38,224 bases of DNA from Omnitrophica bacterium GWA2_41_15 (lineage in GTDB: Bacteria > Omnitrophota > Gorgyraeia > Ghiorseimicrobiales > Ghiorseimicrobiaceae): assembly GCA_919902105.1 (NCBI GenBank), contig CAKKQO010000058.1, positions 1 through 38,224 on the forward strand. Reading direction: 5' to 3'. Position numbers and translations under genes: made by a program. The notes below the pieces were generated by a model, which ran no database searches, was not told the DNA's origin, and was given only the letters and a program-made list of their open reading frames with translations. Shown here piece after piece: positions 22,923 through 32,095 of this stretch. The first letter of the stretch is position 1. Each line of letters begins with the position of its first letter.

Positions 22923-23846
22923 ATGCAGCCAAAAGTTTCAATTATTATTCTTATCCTGGAAGATACGCGCTGCTTTATTGACTGCATAGCCTCTCTAAAC
23001 AAAATAACTTATGGAAATTTTGATATTTTTGTGGTCCACAACGGTCCCAAAAGTAAGGCATTAGAGAAAAAATTAGCTCTGTTGTCCGAACGTATAACGG
23101 AGGTGATTGATACGGGTGAAAATCTTGGTTTTGCAAGGGGTAATAACATTGGTATAAGGCAAGCACTCCGGAAGGGAGCAAAATATATTCTTATTTTGAA
23201 TAATGACACTGTAGTCTCTCCTGATTTTTTGGATATTTTGATAGATGCTGGAAAAGAAAATCCTGATGCCGGTATGTTGGGCCCTAATATCTATTTCCAC
23301 GCTGAGCCTCAGAAAATTTGGTTTGCCGGGGCTAAATTTGATGAAGAGACAGGAAGAGTTTCATTTCCTAAAGCAGGGAAAATTGCAGGTGATGAATGCC
23401 CAAAACCGGAGGAGTCGGATTTCATAACTGGATGCGCAGTCCTGGTAAAGAAAGAAGTAGTAGATAAGATCGGTCTACTAGATGAAAGGTTTTTTATTTA
23501 TTGGGAAGATGTTGATTGGGGGCTTCGGTCAAAGAGAGTGCACTACAGGAATCTGGTAGTACCTTCTTCAAGGGTATGGCATAAGGTATCCATTACGGTG
23601 GGAGGAGAAAATTCTGCCTTCAAGGTATATCATAAAACGAGGAACCATCTCCTATTTGTGAGCCTGCATGCTCCAAATACGAAGGCCAAATTGATGCTCA
23701 GATTCATACGCGATATTGCCTGGCTTTTGTTAAAATCATCCGAGCTTAGTAGAATACAGAAAGCTCGAGCCTATTTTGCCGCAATAATAGATTACCACTT
23801 AGGTAAAACTGGCAGGGGACCGCATTGGCTTTGGGCAAATAATTAA
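22923..23846 (+). CDS. Family-2 glycosyltransferase (rhamnosyltransferase-like)
   Basis: A 307-residue enzyme starting PKVSIIILILEDTRCFIDCI, with VIDTGENLGFARGNNIGIRQA and ILILNNDTVVSPDFL (NND in the DxD position). WFAGAKFDEETG and FFIYWEDVDWGLRSK follow; all are hallmarks of GT2 rhamnosyl- and related transferases. I prefer ATG 22923, because the family begins with this strand and AGG lies at 22913; the longer ATG 22896 has no ribosome site. It builds the glycan on the cytosolic side. Confidence 0.92.
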   Translation: MQPKVSIIILILEDTRCFIDCIASLNKITYGNFDIFVVHNGPKSKALEKKLALLSERITEVIDTGENLGFARGNNIGIRQALRKGAKYILILNNDTVVSPDFLDILIDAGKENPDAGMLGPNIYFHAEPQKIWFAGAKFDEETGRVSFPKAGKIAGDECPKPEESDFITGCAVLVKKEVVDKIGLLDERFFIYWEDVDWGLRSKRVHYRNLVVPSSRVWHKVSITVGGENSAFKVYHKTRNHLLFVSLHAPNTKAKLMLRFIRDIAWLLLKSSELSRIQKARAYFAAIIDYHLGKTGRGPHWLWANN

Positions 23847-23858
23847 CAGAGTAGTGTT

Positions 23859-24698
23859 ATGAACAGGAAGGATAAAGTGGATAATAAATCTATGTTTCCA
23901 ACGCTTCAGGAAATTCGTGATGCGCACTTCTGCAGACGCGAGTACGAGCGTTACTTGCCGCTAAGTCGATATCTGTTTCGCCCTGTTGGATTCTTGTTGA
24001 CCTGGATAGGCATACGAATAGGATTGACTTCCGAGGCAGTATCTTGGTTGTCAGGACTTGTGGGGTTGATTGGCCTCCTATGTTTATTGAGTGCTCAAAC
24101 ACAATTACTTCCCATCGGGATCGGATTGCTGCTTCTCTTTAACCTGCTTGACTGCATAGATGGAAGCATCGCCCGTACTATGAAAACCCAAAATCAATAT
24201 GGAAAGTTCCTGGATTCACTTATGGGATGGGTGGATATGGGATTCTGGGCAGTTATCGGAGTTATGGCATACCACAATCCACAGCTCTTACACTGGCCAA
24301 ACCCCTTAGACAAAGGTGTGATTGTTTGGCTGGCGGCAGGAGGTTTGACATGTTTTTTCTTCATACTGGTCAGGTATATAGAGCAGATTTTTGATGAATT
24401 GCTGAGGGATGATTGGGATAAACTGCTTGACAAGCCAGAATCAGATATTTCCAAAAACAAAACAACAGGAAGTAGAAATAACCCTACGTCAGTTATCATG
24501 AATATAATCCGAAGAATCAATCATAATATGAGAGTAAGAGAAACACAGTATCTCTTACTAATCCTTGCCTACTGGGGAAAGGTTATTGATTTACTCTTAA
24601 TTGTCTTTCTATTTTACTATACACTGCACACCATGCTGCTAATTATCATTTACACTGCTCGCGGTAAACAAATACGTAATTCTCTGGGTATACATTAA
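23859..24698 (+). CDS. CDP-alcohol phosphatidyltransferase-like membrane protein, catalytic Asp replaced
   Basis: A 279-residue membrane protein with about six helices. The CDP-alcohol phosphotransferase motif is D98-CI-D101-G-SI-A-R106, then G115-KFL-D119, but the final Asp expected at 123 is Gly (SLMGWVD). That Asp is part of the catalytic/metal centre in studied members, so activity is doubtful, or D126 may substitute. The N-terminal 40 residues and the loop at 170-215 are extra. Active members transfer a phosphoalcohol between CDP-alcohol and an acceptor; in a glycan locus this could add phosphopolyol or lipid. It starts 12 bases after the glycosyltransferase. Confidence 0.82.
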   Translation: MNRKDKVDNKSMFPTLQEIRDAHFCRREYERYLPLSRYLFRPVGFLLTWIGIRIGLTSEAVSWLSGLVGLIGLLCLLSAQTQLLPIGIGLLLLFNLLDCIDGSIARTMKTQNQYGKFLDSLMGWVDMGFWAVIGVMAYHNPQLLHWPNPLDKGVIVWLAAGGLTCFFFILVRYIEQIFDELLRDDWDKLLDKPESDISKNKTTGSRNNPTSVIMNIIRRINHNMRVRETQYLLLILAYWGKVIDLLLIVFLFYYTLHTMLLIIIYTARGKQIRNSLGIH

Positions 24699-24706
24699 GC
24701 TACCTT

Positions 24707-25834
24707 GTGAATAGAATGCCTGTTAACAAAAAAATCCACATTTTCTACTTCATCCACGATTTAGCACCGTTTGGGGCACAGCGTTCAATTCTTTACACTG
24801 TGAAGTATTTGGATAAGAAAAAATTCCGGGTGACCATATGCAGTTTCTGGGGCGAAGAGACACTTGCTCCCGAGTTTGCCAAATATGGTGCTGAAGTCGT
24901 CTTTTTGCGCGCGGGTCGTTTTTTTAACCCTTTTGTGTGGATAAAATTTATCCTCCTTTTGTTCCGTAAACATCCGCAAATAATCCATACTACTCTTCCA
25001 GAATTAAGTTTTCCGGCACGCTTAGTTGCCTTACTTTTCCCAAAGTTTGCTGTTGTGCACAGTTTTCAGAATCCGCTTTCCAGCGAACCTTTGTTTTGGC
25101 GTTTCGTAAACAAAATAACTCTTCGGATATGTGACGCAATTACTTTTGTTTCTAAAGGCATAGTAGATGAAGCCACAAAAGGACTGCCTGCGATAGAAGA
25201 TAGAGTTTTTGTGATTCAAAATGGGGTTCTTCTTGAAGATATTTCAGTGAATTGTGCTTTTGAATTGCGGAGGGAATTAGGGATCGGCGATAATGGAAAG
25301 GTTATTGGTTGCGTAGGTAGGCTTACTAGGCAAAAAGGGCAAGATATTCTAATTGAGGCAGTGGCCAATTTAGTCAGGAAAGGGAACCCGGTTAAATTGG
25401 TTCTTATCGGCGATGGAGAAATGTTGTCCGAACTCAAAGAAAAAGTCAGACAATTAGCAGTTGAGGATAAGGTAATATTTTTAGGAAGACGATATGATAT
25501 TGCCCAAATTCTTGCGACTATTGATCTTTATGTTGCCCCGTCTCGGTGGGAAGGTTTTGACCTCGCCTTAGCCGAAGCTATGATTTCTGCTAGGCCGTGC
25601 ATCGGGACAGGCATACCAGGGCATGCAGACCTTTTAATAAATAAAGTCACAGGAGTGGCTGTGCCGGCAGAGGATACCAGGGCGCTTACCGAGGCAGTAA
25701 CTTGGTTATTTGACCATCCTGAAGAAGCGCAAAGGATGGCTTTCGCTGCAAAAGAAAGGGTAAAGGCAAATTTTACTGCTGAAATAATGACAAAGAAGTA
25801 CGAAGATTTATACTTGTATTTGATGCAAAGATAA
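24707..25834 (+). CDS. Family-4 glycosyltransferase
   Basis: A 375-residue GT-B enzyme. The N-terminal half has IFYFIHDLAPFGAQRSILYTVKYL. The C-terminal donor-binding half has IGCVGRLTRQKGQDILIEAV, LVLIGDGEMLSELKEKVR, VIFLGRRYDIAQIL and the E-x7-E motif region EGFDLALAEAMISARPCIGTG. It transfers a sugar with retention. The start is GTG 24707 or ATG 24716; neither has a strong ribosome site. It is 8 bases after the preceding gene. Confidence 0.92.
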   Translation: MNRMPVNKKIHIFYFIHDLAPFGAQRSILYTVKYLDKKKFRVTICSFWGEETLAPEFAKYGAEVVFLRAGRFFNPFVWIKFILLLFRKHPQIIHTTLPELSFPARLVALLFPKFAVVHSFQNPLSSEPLFWRFVNKITLRICDAITFVSKGIVDEATKGLPAIEDRVFVIQNGVLLEDISVNCAFELRRELGIGDNGKVIGCVGRLTRQKGQDILIEAVANLVRKGNPVKLVLIGDGEMLSELKEKVRQLAVEDKVIFLGRRYDIAQILATIDLYVAPSRWEGFDLALAEAMISARPCIGTGIPGHADLLINKVTGVAVPAEDTRALTEAVTWLFDHPEEAQRMAFAAKERVKANFTAEIMTKKYEDLYLYLMQR

Positions 25835-25882
25835 GGAGCTATATGTTACTTTTTAAGCGCTCGCTACCTGAGATACTTGCTT

Positions 25883-27055
25883 ATGATGAAGCGTAATATT
25901 TTATACGTTATCGAAAATGCCTCTTTTGGTGGAGGAGAGCGAACATTTGCCCAGATTATTAACGGACTGGATAAAGAGAAATATGAGGTTTCTGTCGCTT
26001 GTTTACCCCGCTCTTCGGGACCTGCCTCCGAGTTATTTGTTGACGAAATTCAAGATTCCGCTCAAATCATTCCTTTTGACTTGCGCAACCAGTTTAATCT
26101 GTGGAATATCTTTAGGTTAATAAAGATTATTAAAGAAAAAAAGATTGACCTTGTTCACAGTCAGGGAGCACGGGCAGATTTTTTTTCTCGAATTGCAGCA
26201 GAGTTAGTAAAAAGACCAGTTGTGGTTTCTACTATAGCCGCTCCAGTAGAAGAATATAATGTCAATCCAGCGAGGAAGGCCGTTTATGTGATATTAGGTC
26301 GTTTTAGCGAAAGATTTGTGGATAAATTTATTGTTGTTGCTGAGCACTTGGGAAGAAAATTGATTCAAATACATAACATTTCGCCGCATAAGGTAGTTAA
26401 GATCCATAATGGCGTGGATACCAAAAAATATAATTATAATTCACAAATAGCAGTCTTGGTGCGAAAAGAGTTAAATATTGGACCGGAGGTTTTGTTGGTC
26501 GGCGCTATTGGCCGGTTAACCTGGGAAAAGGGGCTGCTTTATTTTATTGAAGCAGTAAAAAATATAATCGATAGCGAATGGCAGATAACAGATAAAGTGA
26601 AATATTTGATTGTGGGCGAAGGAAGATTGGAAAAAAAATTGAGGTTGAAAGTTAAAAGACTAGAGTTAGAGGAAAAAGTTATTTTTGCTGGATTCAGGAA
26701 AGATGTGAGGGAAGTTTTAGGCGCTTTAGATATTTTAGTTTTATCTTCACTGCGGGAAGGATTCCCGATGATTACCTTAGAGGCGATGGCAATGGGTAAA
26801 CCAATTGTGGCTACAAACATTGAAGGAGTAAGTGAAAGTGTGGTTGATGGCATAAGTGGAATACTTGTCCCCCCCAAAGACCCGGGGGCTTTAGCCAAAG
26901 CCATAGCCTCTCTTTTAAAAGACAAGGATAATGCTCAAAGGATGGGCCTGGCAGGGAGGAGATGTGTTGAGGAAAAGTTTAATTTTGATATTACGATAAG
27001 ACAGCATAAACAGTTATACGAAGAACTTATCGCCGGTAATTTGGGGTCAAATTAA
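25883..27055 (+). CDS. Family-4 glycosyltransferase
   Basis: A GT-B enzyme of about 390 residues starting MMKRNILYVIENASFGGGERT. It carries VGAIGRLTWEKGLLYFIEAV, KYLIVGEGRLEKKLRLK, VIFAGFRKDVREVL and LREGFPMITLEAMAMGKPIVAT, the E-x7-E donor site. The open frame extends to TTG 25877, but ATG 25883 or 25886 is the more natural start. Its stop overlaps the amidotransferase start by one base (TAATG), indicating coupling. Confidence 0.92.
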   Translation: MMKRNILYVIENASFGGGERTFAQIINGLDKEKYEVSVACLPRSSGPASELFVDEIQDSAQIIPFDLRNQFNLWNIFRLIKIIKEKKIDLVHSQGARADFFSRIAAELVKRPVVVSTIAAPVEEYNVNPARKAVYVILGRFSERFVDKFIVVAEHLGRKLIQIHNISPHKVVKIHNGVDTKKYNYNSQIAVLVRKELNIGPEVLLVGAIGRLTWEKGLLYFIEAVKNIIDSEWQITDKVKYLIVGEGRLEKKLRLKVKRLELEEKVIFAGFRKDVREVLGALDILVLSSLREGFPMITLEAMAMGKPIVATNIEGVSESVVDGISGILVPPKDPGALAKAIASLLKDKDNAQRMGLAGRRCVEEKFNFDITIRQHKQLYEELIAGNLGSN

Positions 27056-28947
27056 TGTGTGGAATTTGTGGAATATCTGGCTTTAAGAATAAAGAATTGT
27101 TAATTGAGATGAATAAAGCGCTTTGTCATCGTGGTCCGGATGATGAAGGCTACTATTTTGGATGGGAAAGAGAGGGGGAAAGGTGCAAGATTGGATTGGG
27201 TGTAAGGCGATTGAAAATTATTGATTTAGAGACTGGAGACCAGCCTATTCACAATGAAGATGAAACAATTTGGATTGTTTATAATGGAGAAATCTATAAT
27301 TTTAAAGAACTCAAAGCCCAGCTCCAGACGTCTGGGCATAAATTTTACACCCATACAGATACGGAAGTTATTGTGCACCTTTATGAAGACGAAGGGAAGG
27401 ATTGTGTTAAGAAACTGCGGGGCATGTTTGCTTTTGCCATCTGGGATAAAAGGAAAGGAGAACTAATTCTGGCAAGAGATCGTCTCGGTATCAAGCCGCT
27501 ATATTACTTTTTTCATAATGGTAATTTGATTTTCGCTTCAGAAATTAAATCCATAATCAAAGATAACAGGATTAAACGAGAAGTAGATTTTAAGGCACTG
27601 GATTACTATATTAAATTTCTTTATGTGCCGGCTCCTTTAACAATTTTTAAAGGCATAAATAAGCTTTTGCCAGGGCATATACTATTATGGACCGAGGGAA
27701 AGGTTTCTATTGAGTCATATTGGGATTTAAACATTCCAAAAAGCAAAACAGAGTATGCCGAAGAGTATTATACACGGAGGCTTTATGAGCTTCTTGAAGA
27801 ATCAGTTCGTCTGGAATTAATCAGTGATGTGCCCCTGGGAGCATTTCTGAGCGGAGGAAGGGACTCCAGCACCGTGGTTGCTTTGATGACGAAATTTTCC
27901 AACAAGCCAGTTAAGACCTTTAGTATAGGTTATGAAGAAAAAAATGCCTCTTATAATGAGTTAAAGAAGGCCCGTTTTGTAGCTAATTATTTTGGATGTG
28001 AGCACGAGGAGTTTATAGTTAAGCCAGATGTCATTGAGTTGCTTCCTGAACTTGTATCATGTTTTGATGAACCTTTTGCTGATTCTTCAGCGATTCCCAC
28101 CTATCTCATCTCGAGGTTGAGTAAAAAAAAGATTACGGTTGCATTGACAGGAATAGGAGGTGATGAGCTCTTTGCGGGTTATCCGCGATATATCGGAGTG
28201 GAGCTTTCGCGAATTTATGAAAAATTCCCTCTTCTATTGCGGCAAAAATTCTCAAAATTAATTGAAAGATTGCCAGAATCCACTAAAAGTGGAAATATCC
28301 CGGGGAGAATAAAAAGGTTTATAAAAGGAGGGATTTTACCTTTTGAGGAAAGATATTTAAGTTGGGTATCTTTCTTTAAAAATGCAGAATTAATGAACCT
28401 CTATTCTCAGGAGGTGAGGTCAGAATTAGAGGGGCGAGAGTCAAACTTTATTCACAAAGATTATTTTGCTAAAGTATCTGACTTAGACCTCTTAGATAGA
28501 GTGTTTTATGTGGATGTAAAGACCTATCTCTGCGACGATCTCCTGACTATCGGAGACCGGGTCAGCATGGCCAACTCTTTGGAACTAAGAGTCCCTCTCT
28601 GTGACCATAAACTGCTTGAATTTTCAGCCGATATTCCAAGCCGTTTAAGGCTTAAAGGGCTGAGTATGAAATATCTATTGAGAAAAGCAACTTCTGGGCT
28701 GTTGCCCAAAGAAGTGCTTAATCAGAAAAAACAAGGATTTATGGTTCCTCTGGCCAGATGGATTCAAGATGAACTGAGGCCTCAAATTGAAGAGTATCTT
28801 TCGGAGAAGAATGTAAAAAGTAGGGGTTATTTTAATTATAACTATGTCAGGCATATTTTAGATTTACATTATCAAGGTAGAATAAATTTTGCCGACCAGA
28901 TTTGGGCATTGTTGGTCTTGGAAATCTGGCATAGGGCTTATTTATGA
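27055..28947 (+). CDS. asnB: Asparagine synthetase-type glutamine amidotransferase
   Basis: A 630-residue protein of usual length. The N-terminal glutaminase domain starts MCGICGISG with nucleophile C2 and has RGPDDEG, VYNGEIYN and RDRLGIKPLYY. The synthetase domain has SGGRDSS (266-272) as the PP-loop and GIGGDELFAGYPRY. In polysaccharide loci such enzymes amidate sugars or uronic acids; they also make asparagine. It is not a lasso cyclase by context: it carries a full glutaminase domain and lies 20 kb from the RiPP genes, although cyclases share the synthetase fold. It overlaps the next gene by 4 bases (ATGA). Confidence 0.95.
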   Translation: MCGICGISGFKNKELLIEMNKALCHRGPDDEGYYFGWEREGERCKIGLGVRRLKIIDLETGDQPIHNEDETIWIVYNGEIYNFKELKAQLQTSGHKFYTHTDTEVIVHLYEDEGKDCVKKLRGMFAFAIWDKRKGELILARDRLGIKPLYYFFHNGNLIFASEIKSIIKDNRIKREVDFKALDYYIKFLYVPAPLTIFKGINKLLPGHILLWTEGKVSIESYWDLNIPKSKTEYAEEYYTRRLYELLEESVRLELISDVPLGAFLSGGRDSSTVVALMTKFSNKPVKTFSIGYEEKNASYNELKKARFVANYFGCEHEEFIVKPDVIELLPELVSCFDEPFADSSAIPTYLISRLSKKKITVALTGIGGDELFAGYPRYIGVELSRIYEKFPLLLRQKFSKLIERLPESTKSGNIPGRIKRFIKGGILPFEERYLSWVSFFKNAELMNLYSQEVRSELEGRESNFIHKDYFAKVSDLDLLDRVFYVDVKTYLCDDLLTIGDRVSMANSLELRVPLCDHKLLEFSADIPSRLRLKGLSMKYLLRKATSGLLPKEVLNQKKQGFMVPLARWIQDELRPQIEEYLSEKNVKSRGYFNYNYVRHILDLHYQGRINFADQIWALLVLEIWHRAYL

Positions 28948-30035
28948 GATTTCGATTGTTGGATTTATTGATTTGTCCTGACTGTAAAAATATCTTGCAT
29001 TGTGATGTTCTCATCAAGTCCAAGGTGGATATTTCAAGACAAATCAACATATCGACTTGTCAATTTTGGTGTGCCTTCCATAACGTGAATCTGTTGGAAA
29101 GTGAAGCGAAAATAACAGACTGTCAGGCCTGCCAGGAGATAGAAATCATTGATGGAATTTTAAAATGTAGCTGTGGCAAATCTTATCCAGTTGCGGGTGG
29201 GATTCCTCGAATTCTACCGCCATCTCTCAGGCCAGTCGAGAAAAAAACTGCAAGAAAATTTGGTTATGAATGGACAAAGTTCTCTGATTATGAAGTAGAA
29301 AATTTCGCAATTTTTATGAAGTTTTTGGCACCAAATTTTTTCTGCGGAAAGGTTGGCTTAGATGCCGGTTGCGGCGCAGGACGACATTTGGTTCGACTCT
29401 CAGATTTAGGGGCGGAAGCAATAGGTTTTGATTTAAGCAATTCCGTTGATGTTGTTTATCAAAAAACTTTTCATTTGCCGGGTATTCATATCGTTCAGTG
29501 TGATGTTTCTTATCTTCCTTTCCGAAAGGATGTTTTTGATTTTATATACAGTTTAGGTATGCTTCATCATCTTCTAGATCCCAATAAAGGTTTCAAAGGT
29601 TTAATTCCATTTTTAAAACCAGGAAGTGGAACGATTTTCTTCTTGGTGTACCAGAGAAGTTTAAGGAAACTGCTCTTGGAACCAATTAGAGCAATTACGA
29701 CTCGTCTTCCAGAAGAAGTGGTGTATTGGATTTCTTCGATAGCGGCAATTTTTGACTACGGGATACTAGGTCAAAGATATCATTTATTGAAAGAGATTCC
29801 CATCTTGGGTAAAATAGCGGATTTGCTTACTCCGCGCCGAGTGAAAGAATATTCCCAATACCCATTTAGGGTAAGTATTGCCGACTGGTTTGATCGGCTA
29901 TCCGCACCGATCAGCCGCTCTTATAGTCAGGAAGAAATAAAAAGATGGTTAGAAAGCGAGCATTTAGCAGATATTAGAGTTTCGGCGATAGATAGTTCGT
30001 GGATTTACGGTTATGGTGTCCGAAAAAACATATAA
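28944..30035 (+). CDS. SAM-dependent methyltransferase with N-terminal zinc-ribbon (Trm112-like)
   Basis: A 363-residue protein. Residues 1-95 hold a Trm112-like metal-binding region: LLICPDC (C11, C14), later CQAC and CSCGKSYPVAGGIPRILP. The methyltransferase core has GLDAGCGAGRHLVRLSDLGA near 138, IGFDLS, and FDFIYSLGMLHHLLDPNKG as the family-11 signature. The C-terminal third is unassigned. Insertions between the two zinc pairs (residues 20-65) contain more Cys residues than usual. It likely methylates a glycan intermediate. It starts within the stop of asnB and overlaps the next gene by 23 bases. Confidence 0.88.
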   Translation: MRFRLLDLLICPDCKNILHCDVLIKSKVDISRQINISTCQFWCAFHNVNLLESEAKITDCQACQEIEIIDGILKCSCGKSYPVAGGIPRILPPSLRPVEKKTARKFGYEWTKFSDYEVENFAIFMKFLAPNFFCGKVGLDAGCGAGRHLVRLSDLGAEAIGFDLSNSVDVVYQKTFHLPGIHIVQCDVSYLPFRKDVFDFIYSLGMLHHLLDPNKGFKGLIPFLKPGSGTIFFLVYQRSLRKLLLEPIRAITTRLPEEVVYWISSIAAIFDYGILGQRYHLLKEIPILGKIADLLTPRRVKEYSQYPFRVSIADWFDRLSAPISRSYSQEEIKRWLESEHLADIRVSAIDSSWIYGYGVRKNI

Positions 30036-31194
30036 CAATAGTTTTAAGATCCTTGTGTTTTCACCAGATTACCCTCCCAGGATAGGAGGAATTGCTGCTT
30101 ATTCAAACGGCATTGCCCGAGGCCTATCTATTCATTGTAAGGTAATAGTATTGGCGCCAAGAATAAGTGGTTTTCGTGCGTTTGACCGAAAGCAACCCTA
30201 CAGAACCATACGGGTAGTTAATCTTCCGGTTATGCGGGAAATTATATTTTTGTTTACGCTGATATGGTTAGCGTCTACTAAAAAAATCAATTTCATCTAC
30301 AATACTGTATGGTTTCCCTGCGGTATCATATCATTAGCGGTTCATTTCCTCTTCGGCACCCCCTATAGTATTGCTGCTCATGCGTCGGAGATTTTAGATG
30401 ACGAGATAACTCTGAAACGCAAGATAAAAAAGAAATTTAAAAAGTTGAAAATTCTTGCGCTTAAAAAAGCACAACTAAATTTTTCAGTCAGTCATTTTAC
30501 CAAGGATAAATTAATTCATATGGGAGTCCCTCCAGAAAAAATTGTCCTTATTCCTAACGGGGTCGATTCTAAATGGTTTCATCCGGATACTAACAGTTCA
30601 TGGATCAAGCAGAGATATGGATTAGAGGGCAAAAGGGTTCTTTTGACGGTTGCCCGTTTAGACAAGCATAAAGGACATGATTTTGTATTACGTGCGTTAC
30701 GTTCCCATATTGTAGAAAAATTTCCTAACGTAGTTTATTTGATTGTCGGTGAAGGACCAGAAAGAAAGAACCTTCAAAAACTAGCGGATTATTTAGACTT
30801 AAATGAAAAAGTTATTTTTGTTGGATTAGTGAAAGATGATCAAATCCCCGCTTTCTATAATTGTTGCGACGTATTTATTATGCCCAGCAGAGAGATAGAA
30901 GGAAGGGCTGACCTTATCGAGGGTTTTGGCATTGCTTATCTTGAAGCCAATGCGTGTGCAAAGCCTGTCATTGGCGGAAGAAGCGGGGGAACGCAAGACG
31001 CTGTCATAGATGGACAAACGGGTTTGTTGGTCGATCCCACAAATATTAGAACTCTTTCCGAAGCGGTATGTAAATTGCTATCTGACAATGAGTATGCTTC
31101 ATTGATAGGAAGGCAGGGTAGAAAAAGAACCGAAGATTTCCTAAGCTGGGAGAAAATCAGCGAAAGAGTGATTCATAGTATAATTAGAACTTAA
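30013..31194 (+). CDS. Family-4 glycosyltransferase
   Basis: A 393-residue GT-B enzyme. The N-terminal half has ILVFSPDYPPRIGGIAAYSNGIARGL. The donor half has LLTVARLDKHKGHDFVLRAL, YLIVGEGPERKNLQKLADYL, VIFVGLVKDDQIPAFYNCCDVF and EGFGIAYLEANACAKPVIGG, the E-x7-E site. The group resembles mannosyl- or glucosyltransferases of the PimB/WfaV kind, but the sugar cannot be read from sequence. It is translationally coupled to the upstream methyltransferase by a 23-base overlap. Confidence 0.92.
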   Translation: MVSEKTYNNSFKILVFSPDYPPRIGGIAAYSNGIARGLSIHCKVIVLAPRISGFRAFDRKQPYRTIRVVNLPVMREIIFLFTLIWLASTKKINFIYNTVWFPCGIISLAVHFLFGTPYSIAAHASEILDDEITLKRKIKKKFKKLKILALKKAQLNFSVSHFTKDKLIHMGVPPEKIVLIPNGVDSKWFHPDTNSSWIKQRYGLEGKRVLLTVARLDKHKGHDFVLRALRSHIVEKFPNVVYLIVGEGPERKNLQKLADYLDLNEKVIFVGLVKDDQIPAFYNCCDVFIMPSREIEGRADLIEGFGIAYLEANACAKPVIGGRSGGTQDAVIDGQTGLLVDPTNIRTLSEAVCKLLSDNEYASLIGRQGRKRTEDFLSWEKISERVIHSIIRT

Positions 31195-31222
31195 CCCCGC
31201 GGTCATAGCTGAGAAATAAAAT

Positions 31223-32095
31223 ATGGAACTGGAATATATCGTATGTAATCTCTGTGGGATTAGCAGAGAAAAAGTGCTATTCCATACCAAGATAGGTAAT
31301 ATTGTCCGTTGTCAAATCTGTGGATTGGCCTATCGTAATCCGCGGTTGGTGGAAAAGGAAGAGTTAGAACGATATATTTATGGAGGCATCGTTAACAGAC
31401 TGCCATGGGAGCAGATTAATGCTTCCAAACAAAAATTCTTTGAGGATACTCTGGTAAAAATTAACAGAGCTATGCGGCCGGGTATAATGTTGGATGTCGG
31501 TTGCGGCGATGGTTTTTTCTTGAAGTTAGCTCAAGTATCTGGTTGGGATGTTTATGGTGTAGAGATATCTAAATTATTAGTGGAACAGGCACGCAAAAGA
31601 ATAGGAACTAACAAAATTTTTGAAGGGGTATTAAAAGAGGGAATTTACCCTTTAAGTTTCTTTAATATAGTAACTTTTTGGGATGTTTTAGACCACCTTT
31701 CAAATCCATTGGCAACACTACAGGAAGTAAACAGGATATTAAAGGAAAATGGAGTTATACTCATCCGGATGAGAAATGCCCTGTTTCACGTTTCATTTAG
31801 TGTTCTGTTTGGAAAGATTACATCCTGGCTGCATTTAAAACCGACTGTATTTCATCTCTATAGTTTCTCTCCAAGGACTATAAGAAATATGCTAGAAAAG
31901 GCTGGATTTAGAGAGATAGGAGTGGAAAACTCTATTCTTACTTCAGGTGATCCATATCGGCAGGGAAGGATATTTGGCCCTTTGGGAATAGAGATGATAA
32001 AGAGATTTATGTTTGCTATGTTTCAAGTTGTATATTACCTTTCTGGTAAAAGATGTGTCTGGTCATCTTCTATTATAGTTTATGGTAGAAAATAA
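31223..32095 (+). CDS. SAM-dependent methyltransferase with N-terminal zinc finger
   Basis: A 290-residue protein. The N-terminus has two CxxC pairs (C8-NL-C11 and C30-QI-C33-GLAYRNPR), the zinc-binding start of many sugar C-methyltransferases and methyltransferase-family-23 proteins. SAM binding is at D91-VGCGDG-F, followed by YGVEIS and TFWDVLDHLSNPLATLQE. The C-terminal half ends near a hydrophobic stretch (MFAMFQVVYYLSG). It may C- or O-methylate nucleotide sugars. It overlaps the next glycosyltransferase by 14 bases. Confidence 0.88.
   Translation: MELEYIVCNLCGISREKVLFHTKIGNIVRCQICGLAYRNPRLVEKEELERYIYGGIVNRLPWEQINASKQKFFEDTLVKINRAMRPGIMLDVGCGDGFFLKLAQVSGWDVYGVEISKLLVEQARKRIGTNKIFEGVLKEGIYPLSFFNIVTFWDVLDHLSNPLATLQEVNRILKENGVILIRMRNALFHVSFSVLFGKITSWLHLKPTVFHLYSFSPRTIRNMLEKAGFREIGVENSILTSGDPYRQGRIFGPLGIEMIKRFMFAMFQVVYYLSGKRCVWSSSIIVYGRK

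Noticed and set aside
27055-28947. The AsnB-type protein as the missing lasso cyclase of the RiPP cluster
   Set aside because: It lies 20 kb away inside the glycan operon and has a complete glutaminase domain starting MCGICG, as usual for polysaccharide-locus amidotransferases.
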